Below are positions 24,679 to 33,046 of a stretch of 33,788 nucleotides of DNA, piece by piece; the first letter of the stretch is position 1; each line of letters opens with the position of its first letter. This DNA comes from SMWD01 sp002729875 (lineage in GTDB: Bacteria; Pseudomonadota; Gammaproteobacteria; Steroidobacterales; GCA-2729495). The stretch lies in the NCBI GenBank assembly GCA_036010905.1, contig DASCMH010000062.1:1-33788 (forward strand), read 5' to 3'. The position numbers were made by a program, and so were the translations under genes. Below the pieces are notes generated by a model, which made no database searches, was not told the origin of the DNA, and saw only the letters and a list, made by a program, of their open reading frames with translations.

Positions 24679-26268
24679 TTAACCTTCAAGGCCGTCCAGC
24701 GCACCCGGATTCATTAGCCCGTCCGGATCAAGACTTTTCTTGACATCCCGCAGGATCTGCGTTGCCTGTCCCTGGCGCCCTTGCAGGTAAGGATAACGCT
24801 TGCCGACCTGCATGTGCACTGCACCCATGTCAACGAAAATGTCCTGAATCATGCTGCGCAGTTCGCCGACGAACGCACGACCTTCGGGATTGGCCTCGTA
24901 TTCGGGCAACATGTCGAGATATTCCTGCGGCAGGTAGCGCTTGTGATACGGGGTGCGGTCATCTTCCCAGTAGAACACCGGTTCATACAGAAACCCGTTC
25001 GTACTAATGGTCGTGAACATCGCCGCATACTCGATCTTCAGCGCATCCATTTTTTCCGCGTTGGCTGCATGCAACTCGCTGATGCGGCGGTGAAATTCCT
25101 TGATTTTGGAGAACGGCAAAATACCGTGCATCGGCACCCAGCGCTGACCGAGCGGCCCGAGTATCGGGTATAAGGGAATGAATGGCATGGCCCTGAGTAC
25201 GGTCGGGATCGTATTGGCGATCTCGGTACCATGGCCGGCCATCGCCTTACGCACCATCGCGAGTTTGGCGCTGATCTCCGCGCGACTGGAACCTTCAACG
25301 ACATAGTGCGCGGAAAAATCGAAACCGCTCAGGAATCGCTTGCCGGCCAGTGCCATTTTCATGACCCGGAGCAGGCCGTCGACGGGGTTCGTCGACGTCT
25401 TCAGCACTGCCCATACCGCCTGGACCGCGTCCTTGGTGCTGGTGCTGCCAAGCTGCCCCTGCTGCAGTTTCGGATCCAGGCCGAAGCAATCGGCGGCGGC
25501 GCCGGTGCGCCCCGCCCTGGCCATCCCTTCGCCCATGGCATCGAAGTTGCTGAAACCGAACGAGGCAGTACCCGAATACGCGGGCACCTGGATGAGGCGC
25601 AACGTGATCCGGGCCTTGATGCCGAATGCACCGGCATCCCCGGTAAACAGGCCGGTCAGATCGGGGCCGTAATGACGGAAGAACGGCGATGCCTTGTCCA
25701 TCGCCTTGGACCCGGTACTCAGTATCTCGCCGCTGGCCAGCACAATATCGAACGACAGTGCCGTATCGGCCGAACAACCGTAGTTACCCGAGCCGAGACT
25801 GACCGCGTTCTGTGACATCGACCCGCCAACCGTCGCCTTCAGTCCTGAAAACGGTCCCCAGAATGCCGAGCGTAAGCCATTCTCGGCCAGCGCTGCGGTC
25901 ATATCCGCCCACGTGATGCCCGGTTCGACCGTCACGTACATGTCTTCAGCATTGACTTCGACGATCGCATTCATGCGCTCGGTATCGATCAACAGGGAAT
26001 TGCTCGTGGTCGGCAGGTAGCCGTCCGTGTAGGAAGCACCGCCGCCGCGTGGCACCAGCGTCACGCCGGCAGCCGTCGCCGTGCGGGCAACCTGCTGCAG
26101 TTCCTCGACGCTGCCGGGCTGCACGACGGCAATGGGCAATTCGCGAAAATTGTAGACATCCATCGCGTAGAATTCGCGATCCACATCATCCGTCAGAACG
26201 TGTTCCGACCCACAAACACCCTGTAGCTTTTCTATTATATCTTTTAATTCTATTAACTTAGCGGACAT
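24679..26268 (-). CDS. FAD-linked oxidase/dehydrogenase, VAO/4-cresol-dehydrogenase-like
   Basis: A 529-residue flavoprotein. The N-terminal FAD-binding PCMH domain carries PRGGGASYTDGY, VTVEPGITWADM, ATVGGSMSQNAVSLGSGNYG and GLFTGDAGAFGI. The C-terminal substrate domain has a layout like 4-cresol dehydrogenase and vanillyl-alcohol oxidase, ending LDPDGLMNPGALDGLEG. It would oxidise a hydroxy acid, alcohol or phenol and pass electrons to the cytochrome c encoded just downstream. No signal peptide or twin-arginine motif is visible, although the cytochrome must be periplasmic. AGGATTTAAGA precedes the ATG. The substrate cannot be read from the sequence. Confidence 0.85.
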   Translation of the reverse strand: MSAKLIELKDIIEKLQGVCGSEHVLTDDVDREFYAMDVYNFRELPIAVVQPGSVEELQQVARTATAAGVTLVPRGGGASYTDGYLPTTSNSLLIDTERMNAIVEVNAEDMYVTVEPGITWADMTAALAENGLRSAFWGPFSGLKATVGGSMSQNAVSLGSGNYGCSADTALSFDIVLASGEILSTGSKAMDKASPFFRHYGPDLTGLFTGDAGAFGIKARITLRLIQVPAYSGTASFGFSNFDAMGEGMARAGRTGAAADCFGLDPKLQQGQLGSTSTKDAVQAVWAVLKTSTNPVDGLLRVMKMALAGKRFLSGFDFSAHYVVEGSSRAEISAKLAMVRKAMAGHGTEIANTIPTVLRAMPFIPLYPILGPLGQRWVPMHGILPFSKIKEFHRRISELHAANAEKMDALKIEYAAMFTTISTNGFLYEPVFYWEDDRTPYHKRYLPQEYLDMLPEYEANPEGRAFVGELRSMIQDIFVDMGAVHMQVGKRYPYLQGRQGQATQILRDVKKSLDPDGLMNPGALDGLEG

Positions 26269-26474
26269 TCTTAAATCCTGTTTTAGTAAAATTTCTGACC
26301 GTGGCCGATAAATTGCAGGGCGCTATTGTGCCCGAATCAGTAGCGAACTTTTAGCCTCTTAAGGCACTAACCCGGCACACTGCTGCGCTCACCGGAAAAC
26401 TTATAAGCAGATGCCGCGATCCTTACGGCGCATGCCTGAATACAAAAACAACGCCAGCAACAGACAGCCATCAG

Positions 26475-26993
26475 CTAACCGATAAACTGTTCGGCACCGG
26501 GTATCGGCCAGTCTTTCCAGACCTTGATAACCCCATCCTCGATGAAAAAATACCCGACGACCTGAAACCGCATGCTGGGTCCCCCGCCTTCTTCGGGCGC
26601 ATTAAAATGATCGATCCGTTCGTTTATCACTACCGGTCCAATTACGTGCGATCGTAAAATATCCCAGTGCACGGATGCGAGACTCCTGAGCCAACCGCCC
26701 ATCTGCTGTTCAAATTGATCCCGCGATTCGATCAACGGTCGTCCGGGAGCAATCTGGTAATGCAGATCCTCAGCAAGGTAAGGCCGCAAAACCTCAATAT
26801 CACGCAATGCCCAGTCCCGGCAAAAATTGGTAACCAGGGTTTCGTTGCTGATCTCAAGTTGTGTTTTTTCCGGTTGCTCTGCGCTGGTCATTTGACCTCC
26901 TCGACATGCTGAAATACCGGCTACGGCCGCACCGGCCAGCAAAATCCGGCGATTAAGGCCATTTCCGGCCGGGCTCTGATTCATGCTGCTCAT
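26475..26993 (-). CDS. Limonene-1,2-epoxide-hydrolase-like lipoprotein
   Basis: About 172 residues. The N-terminus carries a twin-arginine-like NRRILLAG stretch (residues 14-21) and a lipobox ISAC (Cys30), so it is probably an exported lipoprotein. The mature part is a SnoaL/NTF2-like domain of the limonene-1,2-epoxide hydrolase type. It has the spaced ERID (Arg and Asp of the R-x-D pair) and the later VWKDW Asp, the three residues that activate water in that enzyme. I chose the ATG at 26993, although the frame opens at 27053. Export of such a domain is unusual. It follows an alpha/beta hydrolase gene by 87 bases. Epoxide hydrolase activity is inference. Confidence 0.72.
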   Translation of the reverse strand: MSSMNQSPAGNGLNRRILLAGAAVAGISACRGGQMTSAEQPEKTQLEISNETLVTNFCRDWALRDIEVLRPYLAEDLHYQIAPGRPLIESRDQFEQQMGGWLRSLASVHWDILRSHVIGPVVINERIDHFNAPEEGGGPSMRFQVVGYFFIEDGVIKVWKDWPIPGAEQFIG

Positions 26994-27080
26994 AATTGCC
27001 GTTCTCTGCAAAGGTTTGAGGCCGGTTATTCTGCCATCAGTTCGTTGCAACAACCTGATATGGAAACTCGCACCCCGCCT

Positions 27081-27836
27081 CTAAGGCCCGGTCATCTGTG
27101 CCATTCCGTCCAGGGTTGCAGCCACTATAAGTGCCTGTTGCGCATCCCTTTCAATACCGGCCTCCCAGGTTTCCTGATAAGCGCCCCCATTGAATGAACC
27201 GAAATACATGTGCAAGCCACCCGGAACGGGCACCCACTGACTGTTCGCCGGAAACAAATATCTCATCTCCGCAAAACTTTGCGGCGCCAGTCCATCTAAA
27301 GTAGCACGATGCACATGCACGACGGGCAATTTAAAATCTGCCAGGCTATTTGCCGCGGGCGGATAAGCATCCCACAGGATTAATCCAGCGAGATTCGCTT
27401 CGTTCAGGAATGCAAAGCGTGCAGCCATTGCACCACCCATTGAATGGCCTGCAATCACCCATTTGCGGATCTCGGGATAAGCGGCCCGAACCTCATCGGC
27501 TTTATTCGGAGAGAAAATTGAAAAGTCGAATGGCATGCTTACAGCTATTACCAGGTAACCCTGCGCTGCCACGCTGCGCAAAATTGATGCATACCCGCGA
27601 ATGTCACAATTTGCGCCGGGGTATAAAATCAAACCGGCTTTCGGTTCCGATGCCACCGGCCGCATGACCAACCAGTCACCTGCTTCAACACGAACCGCAT
27701 CATCCCCGACCAATGCCGCCAAAGCTTCCTGTGTCGGCGATGCCAGGTTTGCTTTTGTCGAATACAAGAGCCAGGCATACATAAGCAGCGGCACAAGAAC
27801 GAAAATAGCCGCAATAACTTTAATGATTTTTTTCAC
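27081..27836 (-). CDS. Membrane-anchored alpha/beta hydrolase
   Basis: About 251 residues when read from the GTG at 27836, which has GGAAG four bases upstream. An ATG at 27887 adds 17 residues but lacks a ribosome binding site. An N-terminal hydrophobic segment (IIKVIAAIFVLVPLLMYAWL) acts as an anchor or uncleaved signal. The hydrolase fold shows the strand-turn ILYPGANCDIRGYA, the nucleophile elbow GHSMGG, a probable acid in LILWDAYPP and the catalytic His in GGLHMYFG. It would hydrolyse an ester or similar bond outside the cytoplasm; the substrate is unknown. It precedes the epoxide-hydrolase-like lipoprotein gene in the same direction. Confidence 0.82.
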   Translation of the reverse strand: MKKIIKVIAAIFVLVPLLMYAWLLYSTKANLASPTQEALAALVGDDAVRVEAGDWLVMRPVASEPKAGLILYPGANCDIRGYASILRSVAAQGYLVIAVSMPFDFSIFSPNKADEVRAAYPEIRKWVIAGHSMGGAMAARFAFLNEANLAGLILWDAYPPAANSLADFKLPVVHVHRATLDGLAPQSFAEMRYLFPANSQWVPVPGGLHMYFGSFNGGAYQETWEAGIERDAQQALIVAATLDGMAQMTGP

Positions 27837-28122
27837 ATTTCTTCCACGGTAAAAAATGACCGGGCTGAATTCTTCCAGCCGATTCATATTTTATGAGCAA
27901 CAACTTATATTTATTAAAAGTGTACTGCATTTGAATATCGACAATCAGAAAATCGACCCTCCATGCGGGGAATCATGCCCCACCCGCAGCAGTTTATGAC
28001 GGCATACCCGAACCGATGACTGTTTACCTTTCTCAGCTCAGCGCCTTCCATTTGATGTCGGGTTAATGCCATCATACTTGCCGACGACTTGTGAACTTCT
28101 CAAACAAGGGCTACCGGAGGTG

Positions 28123-28137
28123 TAACCAGCCTGGTTA
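28123..28137. repeat. 15-base palindrome TAACCAG-C-CTGGTTA
   Basis: Seven-base perfect arms around one base, about 100 bases before the wzi-family start. This has the size of an operator for a dimeric regulator, but I recognise no specific family. Confidence 0.35.
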
Positions 28138-28193
28138 TGCGTTACCCCCGAATAACCCGGCATTCACAATAATAACAGGCAAATAATCTATCG

Positions 28194-28208
28194 AATGATA
28201 GAATCATT
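28194..28208. promoter_or_regulatory. Candidate operator AATGAT-AGA-ATCATT before the wzi-family gene
   Basis: Six-base perfect arms with a three-base spacer, ending 26 bases before the ATG at 28235. The half-sites equal the inner hexamers of the Fur box, but in a Fur box they are separated by one base, not three. A regulator binding here would block transcription or translation initiation. The protein is unknown. Confidence 0.35.
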
Positions 28209-28234
28209 TTCTTATTCGACGGCCACTTTGGCTT

Positions 28235-29776
28235 ATGAAATTATTACACTTTCAGGCACATATCTCCGCCATCACGCTGTTGCTAAGCGCGACCTTATGG
28301 TCGCTGCTCACCCCGTCGGCCAGCGCCGAACCCTGGGTCGATACTGCAAACCTGACACTACGCAGTGAGATTCAATACCTGGCCGACAGAGGCGTAATCA
28401 GCGCTCCGGTAACAACTTATCCCTTGATGTGGGCGACGATTGCAGATGATTTACATGCCGCAAACATCTCGCAACTTGATGGCCCGGCAAGTCATGCCTA
28501 TTTCAATGTAATGAACCATTTTAACTTTGCCAAACAGGAATTCAGATCGGTAAAGGTAAATTTCAGTAATGATGACAATCGTTTTCACAGTTTCGGTGAT
28601 GATTTCCGGGACAAAAACAGCTTAACGGTAAATTACAGCAATCTGGGTTATCGCTGGGCATTCAAATTATCACCGAGCTACAGCCGGGATCCGGATGACG
28701 GAGACGACTTCAGACTGGACGGCAGTTATGTTGCCGGCCGGCTATTCAACTGGGTCTTTACTGCCGGCATCCAGGACCGGTGGTGGGCACCCGGATGGGA
28801 TACCAACCTGAGCCTGACCAACAGTGCGCGACCCATGCCGGGTATAGCCCTGACACGGGGAAACGCGGCCCCTTTCAAACTGATATTTACCAAGGACTAT
28901 CAAATCCCGTGGACGGTTACCACGTTCATGTCCCATATGGGTGATGATCGCACCATACCCAATGCCTTGTTATGGGGGTTTCGGTTTAATTTCAAACCTC
29001 ATAAACGCCTGGAAATCGGCATTACCCGTTTAGCCCAATGGGCTGGAGATGGCAGGCCCAGCAGCAGCAGCACCTTCTGGGATTTACTGCTCGGCCGCGA
29101 CAATTGCGGCGTCAGCGGGTCCGGAGGAATTGACTGCACCAATGGCAACCAACAACCCGGTAACCAGCAGGCCGGTTACGATGCCCGACTGTCGTTGCCG
29201 CTCATGGGTCACAATATTGCCGTTTACGGACAATCATTTGCTGAAGACGGCAATGAGAGCAGCACGAAATTCTGGACTAAAGCGCGTCCGCAAATTGGTA
29301 TCGATACCACGCTGACAGTTCTGGATACGCCGGTATTGGCTTTCCTGGAATACACCGACAGCCTCGCCTACTGTGGTGACGGTCGGTCAAGAGGAATCGG
29401 TGACTGTTACTACGAGCACAGTATTTACCGCACAGGTCTTCGCCATGAAGGCCGAACCATTGGCAGTATCTACGATAACGATGCAACATCATTTGTCTTT
29501 GGTCTGATTTCACAGCAGCATAATGATGCCAACTGGCAGTTGAGCATTCGCTACGCGGAACTGAACAAAGACAACAGTGACAGATACCCGGGAGCGCCGA
29601 ACGGAAACACGCTCACAGAAATCTCGGAAGATATGATTATGCTGTCCGGCAAGCATCAGCGCATTTACGGATCATGGAAATTCACCCTGGGCGGGCGGGC
29701 AAGCCGGTCAGGCTTTAAAAACAAGCATGATGACAACAACCTGTCAGCATTTCTTGATATCGAATATTTGCTTTAA
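28235..29776 (+). CDS. Capsule-assembly Wzi family outer-membrane protein
   Basis: A 513-residue protein with a signal peptide ending SASA/EP near residue 31. A periplasmic-type N-terminal segment (LRSEIQYLADRGVI, PLMWATIADDL) and a beta-barrel follow. The Wzi-family hallmark around DRWWAPGWDTNLSLTNSARP then PGIALTR is clear, and the C-terminus ends FLDIEYLL, as in a porin-like barrel. E. coli Wzi attaches capsular polysaccharide to the cell surface. Family members also occur beside exopolysaccharide genes, but no such gene is in this window, so the ligand is open. A Cys pair lies in a predicted loop near residues 290-302. No strong ribosome binding site is seen. Confidence 0.88.
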   Translation: MKLLHFQAHISAITLLLSATLWSLLTPSASAEPWVDTANLTLRSEIQYLADRGVISAPVTTYPLMWATIADDLHAANISQLDGPASHAYFNVMNHFNFAKQEFRSVKVNFSNDDNRFHSFGDDFRDKNSLTVNYSNLGYRWAFKLSPSYSRDPDDGDDFRLDGSYVAGRLFNWVFTAGIQDRWWAPGWDTNLSLTNSARPMPGIALTRGNAAPFKLIFTKDYQIPWTVTTFMSHMGDDRTIPNALLWGFRFNFKPHKRLEIGITRLAQWAGDGRPSSSSTFWDLLLGRDNCGVSGSGGIDCTNGNQQPGNQQAGYDARLSLPLMGHNIAVYGQSFAEDGNESSTKFWTKARPQIGIDTTLTVLDTPVLAFLEYTDSLAYCGDGRSRGIGDCYYEHSIYRTGLRHEGRTIGSIYDNDATSFVFGLISQQHNDANWQLSIRYAELNKDNSDRYPGAPNGNTLTEISEDMIMLSGKHQRIYGSWKFTLGGRASRSGFKNKHDDNNLSAFLDIEYLL

Positions 29777-30075
29777 GTCGGAACCAGGCACTCATTCTCC
29801 CCTCAATCATGACCCGCACAACATCCTGACCAAAGCCGGTTGCAACACCCCCATTGATTCCAGTGTAGGGATTAAGCAACATAAAAGATCATTCTTATTT
29901 ATCGTGTCCATTTACAGAGTGGCTTTTAAACGACATAATCAGGTCTTTAAAACCAAGCCAAGTGTGGCGATAGGATTAGAGTAGTAATTCGACTTTTCTG
30001 CGGCAGGTGGTTGAGCCATTGAATTAACCAACCCACACAATGTCCATTGAAGCTTGCATTTATCGGAGGACACCC
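29777..30075. other. Intergenic region before the large TonB receptor
   Basis: About 300 bases with no gene, terminator or clear inverted repeat. It contains the leader of the receptor gene, with a good ribosome binding site (GGAGG, 30065-30069) seven bases before its ATG. Confidence 0.4.
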
Positions 30076-32955
30076 ATGCATTTCATAAAGATTTCCACTG
30101 CCATACTGATCACCGTCCTGATGACCGTGCCATTTACCCTGTTGCTGCCTGCTGATGGCTGGGCGCGCGAAGAATTGATCGTCACAACACGCAAGAAAGA
30201 GGAAAACCTGCAGGATGTTCCGATCTCCGTTTCTGCGATTACCGATATCCAGATTGAGGAAAAAGGCATCAACAGCATCAAGGATGTTGCGAAATACATG
30301 CCCGGCGTCGAGTTCGATGAGGGTTACGGTGGTCAGGACACGCGGATAGTCATTCGCGGCCTGTCACCGACGCGCGGTCGCTCCAATGCGGCATTCCTGG
30401 TCGACGGCATCGATTTTACCGGTGAGGCAATGACCACTGCCGGCGGCGCTTTCTCGGTGAATCAGCGCTTACTTGATATTGAGCGTATCGAAGTTGTAAA
30501 AGGCCCGCAAAGTGCCCTGTATGGTCGTAGCGCCTTTGCAGGCGCTGTTCAATACATCACCAAGAGTCCGAATCTCGATGCGATGGAAGCAGAAATCGCT
30601 GCCGAAGGTGGTTTTTTCGATGCCGGCGGTGACGGCGGCAACTCGGATGGGCAATACAAGGTGTCCGGTTCCTTCGGCATGCCACTGGGTAACACCTTTG
30701 GTCTTCGGGTGAATGCCAATGTGTATGACGAGGCAGGTTTTTACAATAACTCGATGACAGATCAGGAAGTCGGTGGTGCTGAAGGTTCGGGCATTGCGCT
30801 GACAGGCCTATGGGAGCCCAACTCTAACCTGAGCGTCAAAGGAAGACTTGCATACTCGGAAGATGAATATCAGACCAGGGCCCAGGCACGCGTCCACGGC
30901 GTTACGCCCATTGACCTGAATGACTCGGTGGGAAGTTCAGACCTGATCTATACGCCATTCTTCGGCCCGTTTACGGATTTCTCAACCGCCTACCCGAATT
31001 GTATCCCCCCAAGCTTCGGCCCTCCGGCTCCGGGCAATCAAAAAGACGGCAGGATTAGCAGTTGCCTTGGCACACCAAAGCTTCTGGTGACCGGCAAGGT
31101 GCCGGACGGGGATGATTTAACTGTTGTACAAAGCCCGGATCCGCATACCGGCAATAACTACGAGGGCACCGATGTCGATATAACCACCTTCACCCTGGTA
31201 GCAGACTGGAATACCGATATCGGTGCATTTTCATCCCACACGGGTCTCGCCAATACAGAGTCTGACCAGATATTTGATGGTGACTGGGATGCCATCACTG
31301 CCGGAACATATCTTTCCAATGACGGCCTGTACTCGCTTACGTTATTCCCCTGCGGCCCAACCGGGATGGAGGATTGCTCGCCCGTAGCGCAGGAAATCAG
31401 TTTTGCCAATGAAACTGATTTGTTCAGCCAGGAGTTCCGTTATGCAACGGACCTTGATGGTGCGTTTAACTTTACCTTTGGCGCCTTGTTCTGGAATGAA
31501 GACGTTGATCAGACCGAACCGAGCTATACAGTATCGCCGGTGAATTTCCGCGGTGTTGCCGGACCACCGGCATTTGCGTTACCGACAGCAAGTGCTGTCT
31601 TCACCGGTGCGGCTGGCGGACTGGATACGAGAGCGAACACCAAGTCTCGCGAGACTGAACACTGGTCGATCTATGGCCTGGTTGACTGGGAAATTAACGA
31701 TGCCCTGAAACTGACATTTGAAGGGCGATATGTCGATGAAGAGTTGACCGTTGTTGGCCCGCAGTGTGATCCTGACGCAACCCAGGCTCTGACAGGGCTT
31801 GCCAGCAGTGACGACGGTAGCGATGTCAACGGCGACGGCGTCATTGATCCCGGCGATCCTGCCGAAGCGGCTCCAGACGGAATACTGGATTCCTGTAACT
31901 CTGCTTTCCGTGGCAATTCATCACTGGCCCAAACTGCCGGCGGCACCCTGCCTGACGGTACCTGGGCCAATGCAGCAACCACCAGGCTTGCGGCCAAGAC
32001 CAGCGAAGACTTCTTTGCCCCCAAAGCCACCCTGGAGTGGCGGCCAAACGATAATCAGATGTGGTATGCATCTGTCGGGCAAGGCGTGAAGCCAGGCGGC
32101 ATCAGCACAATCGCCGGTGGCACATTCTTTGATCCGGTCAATAACACTTTTGATAAAGAAGAACTGGTCGCTTACGAGATTGGCGGCAAGACCATCTGGG
32201 CCGGGGGCGATGTTATCGTGAATGGCGCCCTGTTCTTCCAGGATTACACCGACAAGCAAGTCGGCGTTACTCAGTTCGATACACGTATCCAGTCGGATGT
32301 CTCCAGTATTGAAAATGCCGGCGAAGCAGAAATCTGGGGTCTGGAACTCGACACCTCATGGCAGATTAACGATAACTGGTTTGTATCCGGTGCTTATACA
32401 TGGACTGATGCCGAATACACCCGGTTTGAATCAACGACCGCATCCTCGTCAGAGGTAGCCCGTAGCATTGCAGCAGGAAATGGTGGCTGCCTGGAAATAA
32501 TTGACAATGATCCTGCGGATCCTGCGGATGGTGTCTCTGACGTTTGCCGCATAAACCGCACCGGAAATGATATCGAAGACGTACCTGAGCATACCTTTGT
32601 CGGTTATGGTCGATTCTCTGATCAATTGGGCACAACCGGTCTTGAATGGTTCCTCGATGCAAACGTCATCTATACCGATGACCGGTATATCGAAGAAAAT
32701 AATATCAAACAGCTGGATTCATACTGGATGGTGGATACACGCCTCGGTGTGACCGCCAAGGCATGGGAAGTCATTCTCTTCGTCGATAACCTATTCGATG
32801 ATGATACGGTGAAATCAGGCGTGGATGTCGGTTCCCAGGTGCGAACATTCAGCGAGGGTCATTTCCCGCCAGGCCCCTCAGACGGCTTGATTGTCAGCCT
32901 GCCTGACCCGCGAATTATCGGTATTCGCGCCAGGTACAGGTTCGACGTTCAGTAG
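30076..32955 (+). CDS. TonB-dependent receptor with four local cysteine pairs
   Basis: About 959 residues. A signal peptide ends near ADGWA/RE, followed by the TonB box region EELIVTTRKKEENLQDVP. The plug domain carries VDGIDFTGE and IEVVKGPQSALYGRSAFAG, and a long 22-strand-type barrel ends IIGIRARYRFDVQ. I chose the ATG at 30076, preceded by CGGAGGACACCC; the frame opens 12 codons earlier. Exactly eight cysteines occur, in four local pairs separated by 20, 7, 42 and 18 residues in long loops. Two of these loops contain Asp-rich Ca-binding-like stretches: DVNGDGVIDPGD near residue 583, and DNDPADPADGVSD near residue 810. The ligand is unknown; receptors of this class take up siderophores, oligosaccharides or other bulky compounds. 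Confidence 0.92.
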   Translation: MHFIKISTAILITVLMTVPFTLLLPADGWAREELIVTTRKKEENLQDVPISVSAITDIQIEEKGINSIKDVAKYMPGVEFDEGYGGQDTRIVIRGLSPTRGRSNAAFLVDGIDFTGEAMTTAGGAFSVNQRLLDIERIEVVKGPQSALYGRSAFAGAVQYITKSPNLDAMEAEIAAEGGFFDAGGDGGNSDGQYKVSGSFGMPLGNTFGLRVNANVYDEAGFYNNSMTDQEVGGAEGSGIALTGLWEPNSNLSVKGRLAYSEDEYQTRAQARVHGVTPIDLNDSVGSSDLIYTPFFGPFTDFSTAYPNCIPPSFGPPAPGNQKDGRISSCLGTPKLLVTGKVPDGDDLTVVQSPDPHTGNNYEGTDVDITTFTLVADWNTDIGAFSSHTGLANTESDQIFDGDWDAITAGTYLSNDGLYSLTLFPCGPTGMEDCSPVAQEISFANETDLFSQEFRYATDLDGAFNFTFGALFWNEDVDQTEPSYTVSPVNFRGVAGPPAFALPTASAVFTGAAGGLDTRANTKSRETEHWSIYGLVDWEINDALKLTFEGRYVDEELTVVGPQCDPDATQALTGLASSDDGSDVNGDGVIDPGDPAEAAPDGILDSCNSAFRGNSSLAQTAGGTLPDGTWANAATTRLAAKTSEDFFAPKATLEWRPNDNQMWYASVGQGVKPGGISTIAGGTFFDPVNNTFDKEELVAYEIGGKTIWAGGDVIVNGALFFQDYTDKQVGVTQFDTRIQSDVSSIENAGEAEIWGLELDTSWQINDNWFVSGAYTWTDAEYTRFESTTASSSEVARSIAAGNGGCLEIIDNDPADPADGVSDVCRINRTGNDIEDVPEHTFVGYGRFSDQLGTTGLEWFLDANVIYTDDRYIEENNIKQLDSYWMVDTRLGVTAKAWEVILFVDNLFDDDTVKSGVDVGSQVRTFSEGHFPPGPSDGLIVSLPDPRIIGIRARYRFDVQ

Positions 32956-32977
32956 GACGTTCGAGCGCATGTTACAA

Positions 32978-33014
32978 AGCCCCCCGCAGCGCAGGCTGCG
33001 AGGGGCTTTTTTTT
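32978..33014 (+). terminator. Strong rho-independent terminator of the TonB receptor gene
   Basis: AGCCCCCCGCAGC pairs with GCTGCGAGGGGCT with a single mismatch around the loop GCAG, followed by eight T. It lies 23 bases after the receptor stop. Because the hairpin is symmetrical but the T run is on the plus strand only, it serves mainly the receptor gene. Confidence 0.93.
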
Positions 33015-33046
33015 ATCTTGAATTATGATCCTGTGACCTACCCGGA

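Larger units (their letters stand above)
27888..28234. other. Intergenic region between divergent hydrolase and wzi-family genes
   Basis: About 350 bases without a gene. It holds TGCGGG/CCCGCA (27964-27969, 27983-27988) with an inner GGGG/CCCC pair, a 15-base palindrome at 28123-28137, and a second palindrome at 28194-28208 next to the wzi-family start. I see no clear -35/-10 pair or small RNA. Confidence 0.4.

Noticed and set aside
25231..25815. A 194-codon open frame on the plus strand within the FAD oxidase gene
   Set aside because: It is a shadow frame with no recognisable domain, ribosome binding site or plausible composition.
28194..28208. Fur box upstream of the wzi-family gene
   Set aside because: The half-sites match but the spacer is three bases rather than one, and the outer GAT/ATC repeats are missing. 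Kept only as an unassigned palindrome.
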